Shown: positions 47,515 to 57,353 of the stretch, piece by piece
Position numbering within the stretch: position 1 is the first letter of the stretch
Layout of the letters: the number at the start of each line of letters is the position of its first letter
DNA from: Streptomyces reniochalinae
GTDB taxonomy: Bacteria; Actinomycetota; Actinomycetes; Streptomycetales; Streptomycetaceae
Assembly (NCBI RefSeq): GCF_003323735.1
Contig: NZ_QOIM01000024.1
Span: 210,797-274,796, forward strand
Length of the DNA stretch: 64,000 nt
Direction of reading: 5' to 3'
The notes under the pieces: generated by a model
Databases searched by the model: none
What the model was told of the DNA's origin: nothing
The model's input: the letters and a program-made list of their open reading frames with translations, nothing else
Translations under genes and position numbers: made by a program

Positions 47515-49365
47515 ATGGGGCAGGTCGCGGACAGACAGCTCGCGCCGCCCCGTCGCATACCCCCGCCGCGCCGTCCCCTGCCCCCGCGCGCCAGGCGGCG
47601 CCTGCGCAGGATCCGCGTGCTGGCCAGGGCACTGCTCCGGCGCCCCTACTGGGACCCGCCCGCGCCCTCCTACGTCGTACGGCGCTGGCCAGGGCTGACG
47701 GCGATCTGCTGCGCCACCCTCTTCTTCTGGCTCTCGCTGACACCCTCGCTCGTGCCCCGGCCGTGGCTGCTGCAAGGGGTGATCGGCGGGATAACGGCCG
47801 CCATCGGATACGCCATCGGCGCGCTCGCGGAGTGGCTGGTTCGGCTGACCGTGCGCCCCGCGTGGCGCCGCCTGCGCGCTCGCGCACGCCGACGCGGGGC
47901 CCTGCGGCCCCATCCGCGCCTCAGAGCCCGCGCCTGGCTGACGTACTACGCGCTCAGCACCGCGGCGACCATCGCCGCGCTGTCCTGGAGCGCCGACGCG
48001 CAGCGGGAGCTGCGCAGACTCCAGGAGATGCCGGAGACCCTCACCTGGCACTCCCTGATGATCGCCGCGGTGGCCCTGGCGATCTGCGGCGCGCTGGTGG
48101 CGCTGGGCCGCGCCGTGCGGCTCGGGACGCGCGTACTGATCCGGCTGCTGGGACGGTTCGTACCGCGCCCGGTGGCCATCGGTGTGAGCCTGCTGGTCAG
48201 CGCGATGGTCGTGGTCTTCGGCACCCGGGACGTCGTCTTCGACCGCGGCGTCATCGACGTCGCCGCGTATCTGGCGCAGAACACCGACAAGAGCACCAAG
48301 GACGGCATCACCCGGCCCCGCACGCCGCTGGTCTCGGGAAGCGCCGCATCCTACGTCGACTGGGACGAGTTGGGCTACGAGGGCCGCAACTTCACGGGCT
48401 CCTCCCTGACCTCGCGGCAGATCACCTCCGTGACCGGCAGGTGGGCGGTCCAGCCGATCCGCGTCTACGTCGGCCAGGAGTCGGCGTCCACCTTCACCGC
48501 ACGCGCCCGGCTGGCGGTACGCGAGCTGGAGCGCACCGGCGCGTTCGACCGGAGCGTGCTCGCCATCGCCGGCACGACGGGGCGCGGCTGGGTCAACTCG
48601 ACGGACGCCGAACCGCTGGAGTACATCCACGGCGGCGACACCGCCATCGTGGCCGTGCAGTACTCGTACCTGCCCAGCTGGGCGTCCTTCCTCGTGGACA
48701 AGGAGGAGGCGGGGCGCGCCACCCGGGCCCTGGTCGACGCGGTCCGCGCCCGCCTGCGCGAACAGCCCGCCGACCGGCGCCCCGAACTCGTCGTCTTCGG
48801 CGAGTCGCTGGGCGCCTACGGCATCGAGGCCGCGTTCGACGGCCCCGACGACATGCTCTCCAAGGTCGACGGCGCGGTGCTGGCGGGATCGCCCAACTTC
48901 TCCCCGCTCCGCAGGGAGCTGACCGCGCACCGGGACCCGGACAGCCCCATCTGGCGGCCCGAGTACGAGGACGGGCGCCACTTCCGCTTCGCACAGTGGC
49001 CCGAGGAGGACCTCGCGCGCCCCGGACCCGCCTCTACCTGGCAGCGGCCGCGCGTCGTCTACCTGCAAAACGCCTCGGACGCGATCGTGTGGTGGTCCCC
49101 GGGACTGGCCCTCGACCCGCCCCGCTGGCTGCGCGAACCCCTCGGCCCCGACATCACCGACGAGGTCAACTGGTTCCCGCTGGTCACCTTCTGGCAGACG
49201 ACGGTGGACATGGCCGTCTCGTACGGTGTCGGCGCACCGCACGGCCACCGGTACGGCAACGGATCGGTGGAGGCGTGGGCCGCCGTCGCGCCCTCCGAGG
49301 GATGGACGGACACGGACACGGAGCGGCTGCGCCGGTTCATGGACCGGCGGGAAGCTCCCTACTGA
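47515..49365 (+). CDS. Membrane-anchored alpha/beta-hydrolase (Rv1069c-like)
   Basis: A 616-residue protein. The N-terminal half has a basic Arg-rich head and about four membrane segments (TAICCATLFFWLSLTPSLVP, LLQGVIGGITAAIGYAIGALAEWLV, SLMIAAVALAICGALVALG, PVAIGVSLLVSAMVVVFG). The C-terminal half is an alpha/beta-hydrolase with the nucleophile motif VVFGESLGAYG and later VVYLQNASDAIVWW and GAPHGHRYG. Relatives occur in mycobacteria and Streptomyces; the substrate is unknown, and a lipid or cell-wall ester is a guess. The ATG at 47515 follows AAAGAGG; the frame is open to 47434. Confidence 0.85.
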   Translation: MGQVADRQLAPPRRIPPPRRPLPPRARRRLRRIRVLARALLRRPYWDPPAPSYVVRRWPGLTAICCATLFFWLSLTPSLVPRPWLLQGVIGGITAAIGYAIGALAEWLVRLTVRPAWRRLRARARRRGALRPHPRLRARAWLTYYALSTAATIAALSWSADAQRELRRLQEMPETLTWHSLMIAAVALAICGALVALGRAVRLGTRVLIRLLGRFVPRPVAIGVSLLVSAMVVVFGTRDVVFDRGVIDVAAYLAQNTDKSTKDGITRPRTPLVSGSAASYVDWDELGYEGRNFTGSSLTSRQITSVTGRWAVQPIRVYVGQESASTFTARARLAVRELERTGAFDRSVLAIAGTTGRGWVNSTDAEPLEYIHGGDTAIVAVQYSYLPSWASFLVDKEEAGRATRALVDAVRARLREQPADRRPELVVFGESLGAYGIEAAFDGPDDMLSKVDGAVLAGSPNFSPLRRELTAHRDPDSPIWRPEYEDGRHFRFAQWPEEDLARPGPASTWQRPRVVYLQNASDAIVWWSPGLALDPPRWLREPLGPDITDEVNWFPLVTFWQTTVDMAVSYGVGAPHGHRYGNGSVEAWAAVAPSEGWTDTDTERLRRFMDRREAPY

Positions 49366-49399
49366 CGGTGGCGGGAGCGGTTCCCCGCCGGCCGTGCCG

Positions 49400-50818
49400 C
49401 TACTTGCCGCCGTCTCCCGGCAGCTGTCCCTGACCGGGGCCCGGAGCAGGGGCAGGGCCCTCGTCGCCCTGGGCACCGGTCGCGGCAGGCCGCACCGTGG
49501 CCTCCCTCAGCTGGCGGAGCGTCTGCTCCTGCGCGTACCCCTTCAGATAGCCGACGACCGTGTTGCTGACGGCGACCAGGGGTACCGCCACGACCGCGCC
49601 GGGGATACCCGCGATGAGGCTGCCCCCCGTCACGCCGAGGACGACGGCGAGCGGGTGGACACGCACCAGCCGGCCCAGGATGAACGGCTGGAGGATGTGG
49701 CTCTCGATCTGCTGGACTGCCAGCACCACGGCCAGCGCCAGCGCGGCGGAGACCGGACCGTTGGTGACGAGTGCGACGACGACGGCCAGCGCGCCGGAGA
49801 TCACCGCACCGACGATCGGGATGAAGGCGAACAGGAAGATGAAGACGGCGAGCGGGACGGCCATCGGCACGTTGAGGAAGTAGAGCCCGATGCCGATGAA
49901 GATGGCGTCGATCAACGCGACGATCACCGTGCCGCGCACGTACCCGGTGAGCGTCGCCCAGGCCCGCGGCCCCGCGCCGGCGACACCCTCGCGGGCGGCC
50001 GAGGGCACGAACTTGAGGGTCCACTCCCAGATGCGGCGGCCGTCGTAGAGCAGGAAGAGCGTCACGAACATCGTCAGCAGCGCGCCCGAGAGGAACTCGA
50101 CGATGACGGTGACGCCCTCGATGCCCGCCGAGGTCAGCTCCTTGCTGTTGTCACCCACCCAGTCGCTGAGGTTCTGGGCGATGTCGTTGATCTGGTCCTC
50201 GGAGACGTGGAACGGGCCGTTGAGCGCCCAGTCGCGCAGCTCCTGGATACCGGCCTGCACCTTGTCGGTGAGGGTGTCCAGGTTCTCCATCACCTGCCAC
50301 ACCACGAACCAGCCGACCAGGCCCATGATGACGAACCCGCCGATGAAGGTGATGGCCGTGGCCAGGCCGCGCCCGAGCCCGATCCGCCGCAGCCGGGCGA
50401 CCGTGGGCTGCAACAGCGCGGTGATGAGCAGACCGGCCGAGAACGCGATGATCACCAGGCTGATGGTGCTGACGACCTTCATCAGCACCCAGATGACACC
50501 GGCGAGCACCAGCAGGCGCCACCCCGCCTCGGCGGCGACCCGCACGCCCCACGGCACGGCGGCGGCCGGTTCCGGTTTGGCGGCTATGGCGGGCGCGTAC
50601 TTGGGAGGCGGCGGCACGTAGCCACTGCCCGCCTCGGCACCCCCCGCCTCCGCCTCGGCCTGGGCACGTCCGGCCTCGACGTGGTTCAGCCGGTGGTCGA
50701 TCCCGTCGTCGCCGCCGGGGTCGGAGTCGGCGCCGGCCCCCACTTCGGCGCGCCGCTCAGCGGCCTTCGCGGCCCATCGGCCCACGGCCGCCCTGAGCCT
50801 GTCCGTTCTGCTCGTCAT
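49400..50818 (-). CDS. AI-2E (PerM/DUF20) family transporter
   Basis: A 472-residue polytopic protein with about eight helices. WGVRVAAEAGWRLLVLAGVIWVL starts the membrane region, and FIFLFAFIPIVGAVISGALAVVVAL and HPLAVVLGVTGGSLIAGIPGAVVAVPLVA are diagnostic of the family, whose members include exporters of AI-2 and Na+/H+ exchangers. The 75-residue N-terminal segment is Ala/Glu-rich and the C-terminus is Pro/Gly-rich. The ATG at 50818 has GGAGGAAG four bases upstream. The substrate is unknown. Confidence 0.9.
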   Translation of the reverse strand: MTSRTDRLRAAVGRWAAKAAERRAEVGAGADSDPGGDDGIDHRLNHVEAGRAQAEAEAGGAEAGSGYVPPPPKYAPAIAAKPEPAAAVPWGVRVAAEAGWRLLVLAGVIWVLMKVVSTISLVIIAFSAGLLITALLQPTVARLRRIGLGRGLATAITFIGGFVIMGLVGWFVVWQVMENLDTLTDKVQAGIQELRDWALNGPFHVSEDQINDIAQNLSDWVGDNSKELTSAGIEGVTVIVEFLSGALLTMFVTLFLLYDGRRIWEWTLKFVPSAAREGVAGAGPRAWATLTGYVRGTVIVALIDAIFIGIGLYFLNVPMAVPLAVFIFLFAFIPIVGAVISGALAVVVALVTNGPVSAALALAVVLAVQQIESHILQPFILGRLVRVHPLAVVLGVTGGSLIAGIPGAVVAVPLVAVSNTVVGYLKGYAQEQTLRQLREATVRPAATGAQGDEGPAPAPGPGQGQLPGDGGK

Positions 50819-51057
50819 TCCGCTTCCTCCGCCCCCGCTCGCCTGTGGCCTCGCCGTGTGAGGGACGACGTTACCCGGGCGGATGGTTGCTTTCCGCACC
50901 GGACGCCGGTCGGCCGGGGCCGGTCCGTAGCCCGCACGCGGCGACGGCGGTCGCGGACCGCGCACACGGATGCCCCCCGCGGCGATCCTTGCGGGTCGCC
51001 GCGGGGGGCATCAGGTCCGGACGCGCGGTCCGGCGAAGCCGTGCGAGGCCGGTCGGC

Positions 51058-51780
51058 TCAGTACCAGTTGTTGGCCTGCCAGAAGTCCCACGCACCGCAG
51101 GGGCTTCCGTACCGGTCGTTCATGTAGTTGAGGCCCCACTTGATCTGGGTGGCCGGGTTGGTCCGCCAGTCGGCACCCGCCGAGGCCATCTTCGAGCCCG
51201 GCAGCGCCTGGACGAGGCCGTAGGCACCGGAGGAGGCGTTGGTCGCCTGGTAGTTCCAGCCCGACTCGCGCGAGACGATCTCGGAGAAGCACTGGTACTG
51301 GCCGCCGCCGACGATCTGCTTGGCCATCGACTGGACCTCGGCCGTGGAGTAGGAGGACTTCTGCGCGAAGTCACCCGCGTCGGCGCGGTCCGAGGAACGG
51401 CTCGAAGCGGACTGGATCTTGTCCCGCTCCTTGGCCTTCTCGGCGGCCTTCTTCGCGGCGGCCTCCTTCTCGGCCTTCTCCCTCTTGGCCGCAGCGTCCT
51501 TCGCGGCCTGCTTGCGGGCGGCTTCCTCGGCCGACTTCTTCGCCTTCGCGTCCGAGGCCGCCGACGCGGCGTCGACCTGCTGCGTGAGGGAAGCGGTCTG
51601 CGCCTGGGCCTGCGACCCGGCCGGTATGTCCTCTAGGAGCGTCGCCTGCGCTGCGGTGGCCTCGGCGTCGGACGCCTGACCCTGGTCGGCGCCTGCGGCG
51701 ACCCCGACGACGGCGCCGACAGTGGTGACCGCGGTGGCGGACGCCACGGCGAATCCCCGGACCGAAATCCGAGCAGTCAC
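51058..51780 (-). CDS. Secreted transglycosylase-like protein
   Basis: A 240-residue exported protein. The signal sequence is SVRGFAVASATAVTTVGAVVGVAAGADQ; an Ala/Lys/Glu-rich coiled-coil linker (about residues 75-125) leads to a C-terminal lysozyme-like SLT domain with CFSEIVSRESGWNYQATNASSGAYGLVQALPG and TQIKWGLNYMNDRYGSPCGAWDFWQANNWY; the Glu in SRESGW is the expected catalytic acid. It would cleave peptidoglycan during growth or germination. The GTG at 51780 has GGAAGGA six bases upstream. Its 5' region is long and contains nested inverted repeats. Confidence 0.92.
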   Translation of the reverse strand: MTARISVRGFAVASATAVTTVGAVVGVAAGADQGQASDAEATAAQATLLEDIPAGSQAQAQTASLTQQVDAASAASDAKAKKSAEEAARKQAAKDAAAKREKAEKEAAAKKAAEKAKERDKIQSASSRSSDRADAGDFAQKSSYSTAEVQSMAKQIVGGGQYQCFSEIVSRESGWNYQATNASSGAYGLVQALPGSKMASAGADWRTNPATQIKWGLNYMNDRYGSPCGAWDFWQANNWY

Positions 51781-51919
51781 ACGGTTTCCTTCCAACATGC
51801 CCGCTCGGGTGACCTCGCGGACGCAATCGTGCCCCTGGCACTGGCCTCCCTTGTATGGGCGGGGAGACACGGGCCCGGTGGGCCTCCCCTCGGGGAGAGC
51901 CCGCGTGGTTCTTCGGGCG

Positions 51920-51996
51920 GCATACGGCGCGACTGCTGTTCAGTTCTGTACTGCTGTGCGGTGTCGCACCGTTGGTGGTGCGGATGTGCCGTATGC
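51920..51996 (-). ncRNA. Candidate structured leader upstream of the transglycosylase gene
   Basis: GCATACGGC (51920-51928) and GCCGTATGC (51988-51996) form a perfect 9-bp closing stem. Inside it are GCGAC...GTCGC, CAGT-TCTGT-ACTG and GCACC-GTTGGT-GGTGC, so several stems nest within 77 bases, about 140-215 bases before the start codon. I do not see the conserved blocks of the ydaO c-di-AMP riboswitch. Transcription through it is assumed, not shown. Confidence 0.35.
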
Positions 51997-52114
51997 GGGG
52001 CCTGACAGGACCCACACCTTGCCGGAACCGGACGCGTGGAAGCAATTCGGCGTTGAGTGGGAAAGCTCACACGGCGTTTGGGGCAAAGAGATCTCGGAAA
52101 TCAGCGCGCCATCA

Positions 52115-52157
52115 GGCCCCGTGCCGCTAGGGTGTTTCGCCCTTGCGGCACGGGGCC
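52115..52157. terminator. Strong hairpin between phoH and the transglycosylase gene
   Basis: GGCCCCGTGCCGC and GCGGCACGGGGCC (outer bases 52115 and 52157) form a 13-bp perfect stem, and AGGG/CCCT extends it inward after one mismatch, around TGTTTCG. It lies about 195 bases beyond the phoH stop. The rest of 51781-52350 holds no gene I can support. Confidence 0.75.
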
Positions 52158-52350
52158 CGTTCCGGCGGGCGCCGCAGCGCCCGGCGCTGACGTCCCGTCA
52201 GCGGCGAAGCGCCAGGCCGACCGGTACGAGGGGTGTCCGGTCGGCCGTACTGACGGGTGGCGGACGGCGGATGACGGTCTGATCGCCCTGGCGGATGTCC
52301 GGTTGACCGTCCCGGGGAAGTCCGGGTGATCGGACGATCCGGTGGACGGA

Positions 52351-53691
52351 TCAGACGCGGCCCTCCTCCAGCATCTCGGTCACCAGCGCGGCGATCGGCG
52401 AACGCTCCGAGCGCGTCAGAGTCACGTGGGAGAAGAGGGGATGCCCCTTCAGCCGCTCGACGACGGCCACGACGCCGTCGTACCGCCCCACCCGCAGATT
52501 GTCCCGCTGCGCCACGTCGTGGGTGAGCACCACCCGCGAGTCGGTACCGATCCGGGACAACACCGTCAGCAGTACGTTCCGCTCCAGCGACTGCGCCTCG
52601 TCGACGATGACGAACGCGTCGTGCAGCGACCTGCCGCGGATGTGCGTGAGCGGCAGCACCTCCAACATGCCGCGCGCCACCACCTCCTCGATGACCTCGC
52701 GGCTGGTGACCGCCGACAGCGTGTCGAAGACGGCCTGCGCCCACGGGCTCATCTTCTCCGCCTCGGTGCCCGGCAGATAGCCCAGTTCCTGGCCCCCCAC
52801 CGCGTACAGCGGCCGGAAGACCATCACCTTGCTGTGCTGCCTGCGCTCCAGCACCGCCTCCAGGCCGGCGCACAGGGCCAGCGCGCTCTTGCCCGTGCCC
52901 GCGCGGCCGCCCATCGAGATGATGCCCACCTCGGGGTCGAGCAGCAGATCCAGTGCCACCCGCTGCTCGGCGCTGCGGCCCTTGAGGCCGAACGCCTCCC
53001 GGTCCCCGCGCACCAGCCGGATGCGGCCGTCCGCTGTCACCCTGCCGAGCGCCTTGCCCTTCTCCGACTGGAGTACCAGCCCGGTGTGGACGGGAAGCTC
53101 CGGCGCGTCGTAGGGCAGAGCCACGCTCTCCTGCGCGAACAGCTCGTCGACGTCCTCACCCGGAAGGGTGAGTTCGGCCATGCCCGTCCAGCCGGAGTCG
53201 GTGATGGCCAACTCGGCGCGGTACTCCTCCGCCAGCAGCCCGACGGAGGACGCCTTGATACGCAAGGGCAGGTCCTTCGAGACGACCGTCACGTCGTACC
53301 CCTCCGCCTGGAGGTTCCGCGCGACCGCGAGGATGCGCGAATCGTTGTCGCCGAGCCGGCCCTGCCTGTTCAAGAAGGCCGCCGGCAGCACCGACGGATC
53401 GGAGTGGTTCAGCTCGACCCGGAGCGTTCCGCCCAGGTCGCTGAGGGGGATCGGCGCGTCGAGCCGGCCGTACCTGACCCGGTACTCGTCGAGCCGGCGG
53501 AGGGCCTGCCGGGCGAAGTAGCCCAGCTCTGGGTGGTTGCGCTTGGCCTCCAACTCGGTGACGACTACCACGGGGAGCACCACTTCGTGCTCGTCGAACC
53601 GGTCCATGGCGGCCGGGTCCGCCAGCAGCACGCTGGTGTCGATGACGTACGTGCGCCGGTCGGACTCGCTGCGCTTCTTGCTGATCACCAC
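52351..53691 (-). CDS. PIN domain-PhoH ATPase fusion
   Basis: A 446-residue protein. Residues about 12-150 are a PIN RNase domain ([37 protein letters not shown], with acidic residues in [12 protein letters not shown]), and the C-terminal half is a PhoH ATPase (Walker [37 protein letters not shown]). Mycobacterial PhoH2 of this layout unwinds and cleaves RNA. The GTG at 53691 or 53688 starts it; a GAGGGGG lies somewhat far upstream. The frame is open further upstream but the residues there are not family-like. Confidence 0.93.
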   Translation of the reverse strand: MVISKKRSESDRRTYVIDTSVLLADPAAMDRFDEHEVVLPVVVVTELEAKRNHPELGYFARQALRRLDEYRVRYGRLDAPIPLSDLGGTLRVELNHSDPSVLPAAFLNRQGRLGDNDSRILAVARNLQAEGYDVTVVSKDLPLRIKASSVGLLAEEYRAELAITDSGWTGMAELTLPGEDVDELFAQESVALPYDAPELPVHTGLVLQSEKGKALGRVTADGRIRLVRGDREAFGLKGRSAEQRVALDLLLDPEVGIISMGGRAGTGKSALALCAGLEAVLERRQHSKVMVFRPLYAVGGQELGYLPGTEAEKMSPWAQAVFDTLSAVTSREVIEEVVARGMLEVLPLTHIRGRSLHDAFVIVDEAQSLERNVLLTVLSRIGTDSRVVLTHDVAQRDNLRVGRYDGVVAVVERLKGHPLFSHVTLTRSERSPIAALVTEMLEEGRV

Positions 53692-54154
53692 GGTGGGACG
53701 TACCCCCTCGGATGAGGTCGGGGAGCGACGGCGTCGCGGGGGAAGAGACCGGAGAGCGCCCGCACCACGCGGGCCGGCCTCCGGCCCGCCGCGTCCTGCA
53801 CCCGCGCCGACCGCTCGGCCTGGAGCCTCACGCGGCCCGGGGGCTTCCGTGGTGTCCAATCGGGCCTCCCGGCGACCGTGGCCCCTGCGAGGGCACGGTC
53901 GTGAGGGATATTCCCTCCCGAGTGGTCAAGCATGCAATGACACGGGGCACGCCTGGGGCGGGAGAGGGTGCAGCGCCGTGCGAATCCCCGGCGGGGGAGC
54001 TTCAGAAAGGGGGAGGGACCGCCTGCGGGGAAGAGCTCCGGTAGGGGGAACACCGTTGGGCCGGGTGGACGCGGGCGGTGCGGGCCGGCGCGCGGGCGGA
54101 ACGGGGTGGGCCGGTGGGACGAGGCGCGGTCTCAGCCGCGGCGCACGGGCCGCC
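53692..54154. other. Spacer between isoprenyl transferase and phoH genes
   Basis: 463 bases with no convincing gene. GAGGGA-TAT-TCCCTC (53903-53917) is a perfect 6+3+6 palindrome about 212 bases upstream of phoH, next to an AT-richer stretch that may be its promoter. Confidence 0.5.
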
Positions 54155-54916
54155 TCAGCCGCCGTACCGGCGGTGCCGGGCGGCGTAGTCGCGGAGGGCC
54201 CGGAGGAAGTCGACCTTGCGGAAGCCGGGCCACAGGACCTCGGCGAAGTAGTACTCCGAATGGGCGCTCTGCCAGAGCATGAAACCGGAGAGCCGGGTTT
54301 CGCCGCTGGTGCGGATGATGAGGTCCGGGTCGGGCTGGCCCCGGGTGTAGAGGTGCTCGGAGATGTCCTCCACGGTGAGGTCGTCGGCGCACTCGTCGAG
54401 GCTTATTCCGCGCGCGGCGCGGTCGGCCAGGAGGGAGCGGACGGCGTCGGTGATCTCCTGCCGCCCGCCGTATCCGACGGCCACGTTGACCAGTATCCCG
54501 TCGACCTCGCCCGCCTGCTCCTCGGCTTCCTTGAGCACCCGCTGGGTCCTCGCGGGCAGCAGGTCGAGCTGGCCCACGTGGTGCACGCGCCAGCGCCCGT
54601 CGGCGGCCAGGTCACGCACGGTGTCCTCGATGATGCCCACGAGCGGGAGCAGTTCGTCCTCGGGACGGTTGAGGTTGTCGGTGGACAGCAGCCACAGGGT
54701 GACGACCTCGACGTCAGTCTCGTCGCACCACCCGAGCAGTTCCTGGATCTTGCTGGCTCCGGCCTTGTGGCCCTGCTCCGTCGTTCCCCCGGAGGCGCGC
54801 GCCCACCTACGGTTGCCGTCCAGGATGACGCCGATGTGCTTGGGCACCTGTGCGTGGTCGAGACGGTCCTCCACCCGGCGCGCATAGAGCTTGTACACCA
54901 GGTCGCGCAACTTCAT
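54155..54916 (-). CDS. Isoprenyl transferase (cis-prenyltransferase, UppS family)
   Basis: A 253-residue enzyme condensing IPP onto an allylic diphosphate with cis geometry, making polyprenyl carrier lipid for cell-wall synthesis. HIGVILDGNRRWARASG holds the catalytic Asp, TLWLLSTDNLNRPEDEL is conserved, and RTSGETRLSGFMLWQSAHSEYYF is the C-terminal signature. The ATG at 54916 gives MKLRDLVYKLYARR, the usual start. No clear ribosome site is seen. Product chain length cannot be read. It is divergent from the aldo/keto reductase by 106 bases. Confidence 0.95.
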   Translation of the reverse strand: MKLRDLVYKLYARRVEDRLDHAQVPKHIGVILDGNRRWARASGGTTEQGHKAGASKIQELLGWCDETDVEVVTLWLLSTDNLNRPEDELLPLVGIIEDTVRDLAADGRWRVHHVGQLDLLPARTQRVLKEAEEQAGEVDGILVNVAVGYGGRQEITDAVRSLLADRAARGISLDECADDLTVEDISEHLYTRGQPDPDLIIRTSGETRLSGFMLWQSAHSEYYFAEVLWPGFRKVDFLRALRDYAARHRRYGG

Positions 54917-55022
54917 GGGAACGGCCAGCCTCTCCGTGCCGAATGGGGATTCCAGCACCTTACTGCCGTTCGCCCTTACGTACGAACCGAGCCGGTCAGG
55001 TGGCGGTGATAAGAAATGGCAT

Positions 55023-56123
55023 ATGACGCACCACACGCACCTGACCACATCCCCCTTTTCCGCACCCACTCCCACCGCCGTGCCTTCCGACACCCTGTAC
55101 CGGGCCGACCCCGCCAGGTACGACGCGATGGAGTACCGCCGTACCGGCCGTTCGGGGCTGAAACTGCCGGCGATCTCGCTCGGCCTGTGGCACAACTTCG
55201 GCGACGACCGTCCGCTGGCGACCCAGCGGGCGATCCTGCGCCGTGCGTTCGACCTGGGTGTCACCCATTTCGACCTGGCGAACAACTACGGCCCGCCGGC
55301 CGGCTCCGCCGAGCTGAACTTCGGCCGCGTCTTCGCCCAGGACTTCCGCCCGTACCGTGACGAGCTGGTCATTTCCACCAAGGCGGGCTACCTCATGCAC
55401 CCGGGCCCCTACGGCGAGTGGGGCTCGCGCAAGTACCTGCTCTCCTCCCTGGACGCCTCGCTGGGCCGCATGGGGCTCGACCACGTCGACATCTTCTACT
55501 CGCACCGCTACGACCCCGACACCCCGCTCGAGGAGACGATGGGGGCGCTCGCCTCCGCCGTCCAGCAGGGCAAGGCCCTGTACGCGGGCGTCTCCTCCTA
55601 CAGCGCCGCCCGCACCCGCGAGGCGGCACGGCTGCTGCGCGAGATGGGCGTCCCCGCGCTGATCCACCAGCCGTCCTACTCGATGATCAACCGCTGGACG
55701 GAGGAGGACGGGCTGCTCGACACCCTGGAGGCCGAGGGGATGGGCTGCATCTCCTTCGCACCGCTCGCCCAGGGCATGCTCACCGACAAGTACCTCGACG
55801 GCATCCCCGAGGGCTCCCGCGCCTCCCAGGGCAAGTCCCTGGACCCGGGGCTGCTGACCCAGGAGGTCGTGCGGCGGCTGCGCGGCCTCAACGCCGTCGC
55901 CGAGCGGCGCGGCCAGTCGCTGGCGCAGCTGGCGCTCCGCTGGGTCCTGCGCGATCCGCGGATGACCTCCGCGCTGATCGGAGCCAGCTCCGTGACCCAG
56001 CTGGAGGCCAACGTGGCAGCGCTGCGGGGAGCCCCCCTCAGCGACGAGGAGCTGCGCGAGATCGACGACCTGGCGGTCTCCGAGCCGGGCACCAACATCT
56101 GGGCGGCCAGCAGCAACTCCTGA
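55023..56123 (+). CDS. Aldo/keto reductase, YghZ (L-glyceraldehyde 3-phosphate reductase)-like
   Basis: A 366-residue NADPH-dependent reductase. The barrel begins MEYRRTGRSGLKLPAISLGLWHNFGDD at residue ~36; the catalytic tetrad is carried by FDLANNYGPP (Asp and Tyr), ISTKAGY (Lys) and YSHRYDPDTP (His), and IGASSVTQLEANV binds the cofactor. The NYGPPAGSAE stretch is typical of the YghZ and Kv-beta branch. About 35 N-terminal residues precede the barrel. A strong terminator follows. Confidence 0.92.
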   Translation: MTHHTHLTTSPFSAPTPTAVPSDTLYRADPARYDAMEYRRTGRSGLKLPAISLGLWHNFGDDRPLATQRAILRRAFDLGVTHFDLANNYGPPAGSAELNFGRVFAQDFRPYRDELVISTKAGYLMHPGPYGEWGSRKYLLSSLDASLGRMGLDHVDIFYSHRYDPDTPLEETMGALASAVQQGKALYAGVSSYSAARTREAARLLREMGVPALIHQPSYSMINRWTEEDGLLDTLEAEGMGCISFAPLAQGMLTDKYLDGIPEGSRASQGKSLDPGLLTQEVVRRLRGLNAVAERRGQSLAQLALRWVLRDPRMTSALIGASSVTQLEANVAALRGAPLSDEELREIDDLAVSEPGTNIWAASSNS

Positions 56124-56176
56124 TCCGGCACGGCCGTCCGGGCGCGTGCGGCGGTCCGGGCGGGGGTGACAGAAAG

Positions 56177-56210
56177 CGGGCCGGTCCGTGGGGGGATACG
56201 GACCGGCCCG
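56177..56210. terminator. Bidirectional terminator after the aldo/keto reductase
   Basis: CGGGCCGGTCCGT (56177-56189) and ACGGACCGGCCCG (56198-56210), perfect 13-bp arms, 8-base loop, between convergent genes and followed by a G-run. Confidence 0.85.
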
Positions 56211-56341
56211 AGGGGGGGTTCCCACCTTAGCCCCTCGGACGCGATGTTCCGCACACCAACGACCGTGTCGCACAGGCCAGTAGGCCGTTTCCGTGTCGCC
56301 CTGGTTTCGCCCTGTCCCCCCTCGTGCCGTCCGGCCCGGCG

Positions 56342-57100
56342 TCAGGCCGCGAGTCCCCCCAGTGCGACGCCCGCCGCCGCGCCGAGCACCATGAAGGGCC
56401 CGAAGGCCAGGGCGCTGCCGCGGCGGGCGCGGCCCGTCACCATCAGCGCGACACCGTATCCGGCGGCCGACAGGAAGCCGAGGAACGCGCCCGCGAAGAG
56501 CACCGCCCAGCCGTACCACCCAAGGGCGACCCCCACCGACAGCGCCAGCTTGACGTCGCCGAAGGCCACCGCGCGCGGGCTGATGACGAACAGCACGAAG
56601 AACGCGCCGGCCAGCACCAGGCCGCCCAGCAGCGCCCGCCGCCAGCTGCCGCCCGCACCCGGCAGCAGGGCCGCGAGCCCGAGCAGCGCGGCGGTGCCGG
56701 CCGCCAAGGGCAGGGTGAGCAGGTCGGGGAGGCGCATCACCGCCAGGTCGACGGCCGCGAGCAGCAGGGCGAAGGGCGCGCACAGGAGCCACACCGCGAG
56801 CTCGGGCCGCACGCCGACGGCCGCCGCCAGCCCGGCGCACACCACGGCGCCGACCAGCGCGAGGGCCTCGCGCCCACCCCGGTAGGGCCTCTGCGGTTCT
56901 TCCGCCCTTGCGCAGGCGCCGCAGACGGCGGGGCCGAGCACCGCGCGCACGCCGCCCCCCAGCGGGTGTCCTCGCGGGCAGCTGTCGCGCCAGGGCGCTC
57001 CGGGCTCGACGGAGAGACGGTAGGCCGCGCGTGGCAGCACGGCACCGGCCGCGGCACCGTAGACGGCGGCGGCCACGATCGCTATCCACTCCAGCGGCAC
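56342..57100 (-). CDS. Prepilin peptidase, A24 family
   Basis: A 252-residue membrane protease with about seven helices that cuts the leader of type IV prepilins at the inner face of the membrane. The two catalytic Asp are in LAAVDLAVMRLPD and VAFGDVKLAL. The N-terminal cytoplasmic loop keeps only part of the Cys motif (CPRGH and CGAC). The expected substrate is the Flp-like pilin about 4.3 kb away on the same strand. Confidence 0.92.
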   Translation of the reverse strand: MPLEWIAIVAAAVYGAAAGAVLPRAAYRLSVEPGAPWRDSCPRGHPLGGGVRAVLGPAVCGACARAEEPQRPYRGGREALALVGAVVCAGLAAAVGVRPELAVWLLCAPFALLLAAVDLAVMRLPDLLTLPLAAGTAALLGLAALLPGAGGSWRRALLGGLVLAGAFFVLFVISPRAVAFGDVKLALSVGVALGWYGWAVLFAGAFLGFLSAAGYGVALMVTGRARRGSALAFGPFMVLGAAAGVALGGLAA

Positions 57101-57353
57101 ACGGCGAGCTTACGACGACGGTGGCGCCTTCTTCGCCGGGTCTGCCCCTCCCCGCCGCCGGGCCCGTGGGGAAGGCCGCCGAACCGCCCGCCGATCCGCC
57201 GTAGGGAGGTTCCCGGGAGCGATTCATCTCACACCCGGTCGGAGCATCTCGGAGCGGGACAGCGCCGACACCTGCGACGCAGCGCCAATCGGCCGCCCCG
57301 GGCGCCTCGTTAACCAACTGCCGTTGTCAGTGGGGGGCCGTACTGTAGTCCGC

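Noticed and set aside
51781..52114. ydaO-type c-di-AMP riboswitch before the transglycosylase gene
   Set aside because: The conserved blocks expected near the 3' side of that riboswitch are not present. Only a generic nested-stem region remains.
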